14,807 bases of DNA, from assembly GCA_946647055.1 (NCBI GenBank), contig CAMPCT010000032.1, positions 1 through 14,807 of the forward strand, in the 5' to 3' direction. The notes under the pieces were generated by a model that was not told the origin of the DNA, made no database searches, and was given only the letters and a program-made list of their open reading frames with translations. This DNA is from an uncultured Atopobium sp. GTDB taxonomy: Bacteria; Actinomycetota; Coriobacteriia; Coriobacteriales; Atopobiaceae. A program made the position numbers and the translations under genes. Below are positions 14,764-14,807 of the stretch, piece by piece; position 1 is the stretch's first letter; each line of letters begins with the position of its first letter.

Positions 14764-14807
14764 CTAGCGGTTCTGCGCCAGCCTCACCGCGTAGTCGATG
14801 GCGTTGA
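14764..14807 (-). CDS. C-terminal end of an unidentified gene (partial)
   Basis: A minus-strand open frame enters from the right edge and ends at TAG (14766-14764), reading NAIDYAVRLAQNR. The tail is too short to identify. It is called only because the frame is open, has the local codon bias and lies 61 bp upstream of the zinc-knuckle gene on the same strand. Confidence 0.35.
   Translation of the reverse strand, partial: NAIDYAVRLAQNR

Noticed and set aside
12915..14807. 630-codon plus-strand open frame opposite rpmI, infC and the zinc-knuckle gene
   Set aside because: It runs antisense to rpmI and infC, which are certain, and shows no recognisable domain.
1..14807. CRISPR array, tRNA, rRNA or complete insertion sequence
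   Set aside because: No regularly spaced repeats, cloverleaf-like segment, rRNA-like stretch or transposase domain was seen by eye on either strand.

Overview
The window reads as chromosomal DNA of a high-GC, Gram-positive-type bacterium. The best guess is a member of Actinomycetota, class Coriobacteriia (an Olsenella/Atopobium-like anaerobe). This rests on the strong G/C third-codon bias, the Shine-Dalgarno-led genes, the infC-rpmI-rplT block, a flavin-oxidoreductase/DUF1667 set typical of gut anaerobes, and a TagO-type lipid-carrier transferase. The taxon is inference; no 16S or other decisive marker is present. Nearly all of the sequence is accounted for by intact, tightly packed genes, and no tRNA, CRISPR array or complete mobile element was found.

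Layout, left to right. (1) 1-3018, minus strand: polA followed by the start of rnhA (cut by the window edge), replication and repair functions in one transcription unit. (2) 3175-5704, plus strand: a two-gene unit made of a cytoplasmic protein joining a ParB-like N-terminal region to a BMP/PnrA-type ligand-binding fold, and a small metallophosphoesterase with an altered first metal motif. (3) 5705-6038: a 334-bp gene-free stretch between convergent genes, with a hairpin and a possible degraded end of an IS200/IS605-type element. (4) 6039-9176, minus strand: a three-gene redox unit (GlpA-like FAD dehydrogenase with a BFD-type [2Fe-2S] domain, an FAD/NAD(P) oxidoreductase, and a four-cysteine DUF1667 protein), coupled by overlapping or nearly abutting stop and start codons. 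(5) 9177-9307: a divergent regulatory region with two imperfect palindromes. (6) 9308-12410, plus strand: a TagO/WecA-type undecaprenyl-phosphate sugar-1-phosphate transferase overlapping by 8 bp an OpgB-like membrane phosphoglycerol transferase, probably a cell-wall polymer initiation and decoration pair. (7) 12411-12508: a 10-bp perfect palindrome that may be a REP-type element, then the terminator of the ribosomal-protein operon. (8) 12509-13891, minus strand: infC-rpmI-rplT with a good promoter, a leader of about 180 nt containing an intrinsic terminator, and an infC reading frame with no well-placed ATG/GTG/TTG start. (9) 13956-14807, minus strand: a hypothetical protein with four CxxC zinc knuckles and the last codons of an unidentified gene.

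The items most worth following up are the ParB-like/BMP fusion with its partner phosphoesterase, the non-canonical infC start behind a leader attenuator, and the TagO/OpgB-like pair. The rest looks like ordinary core genome.
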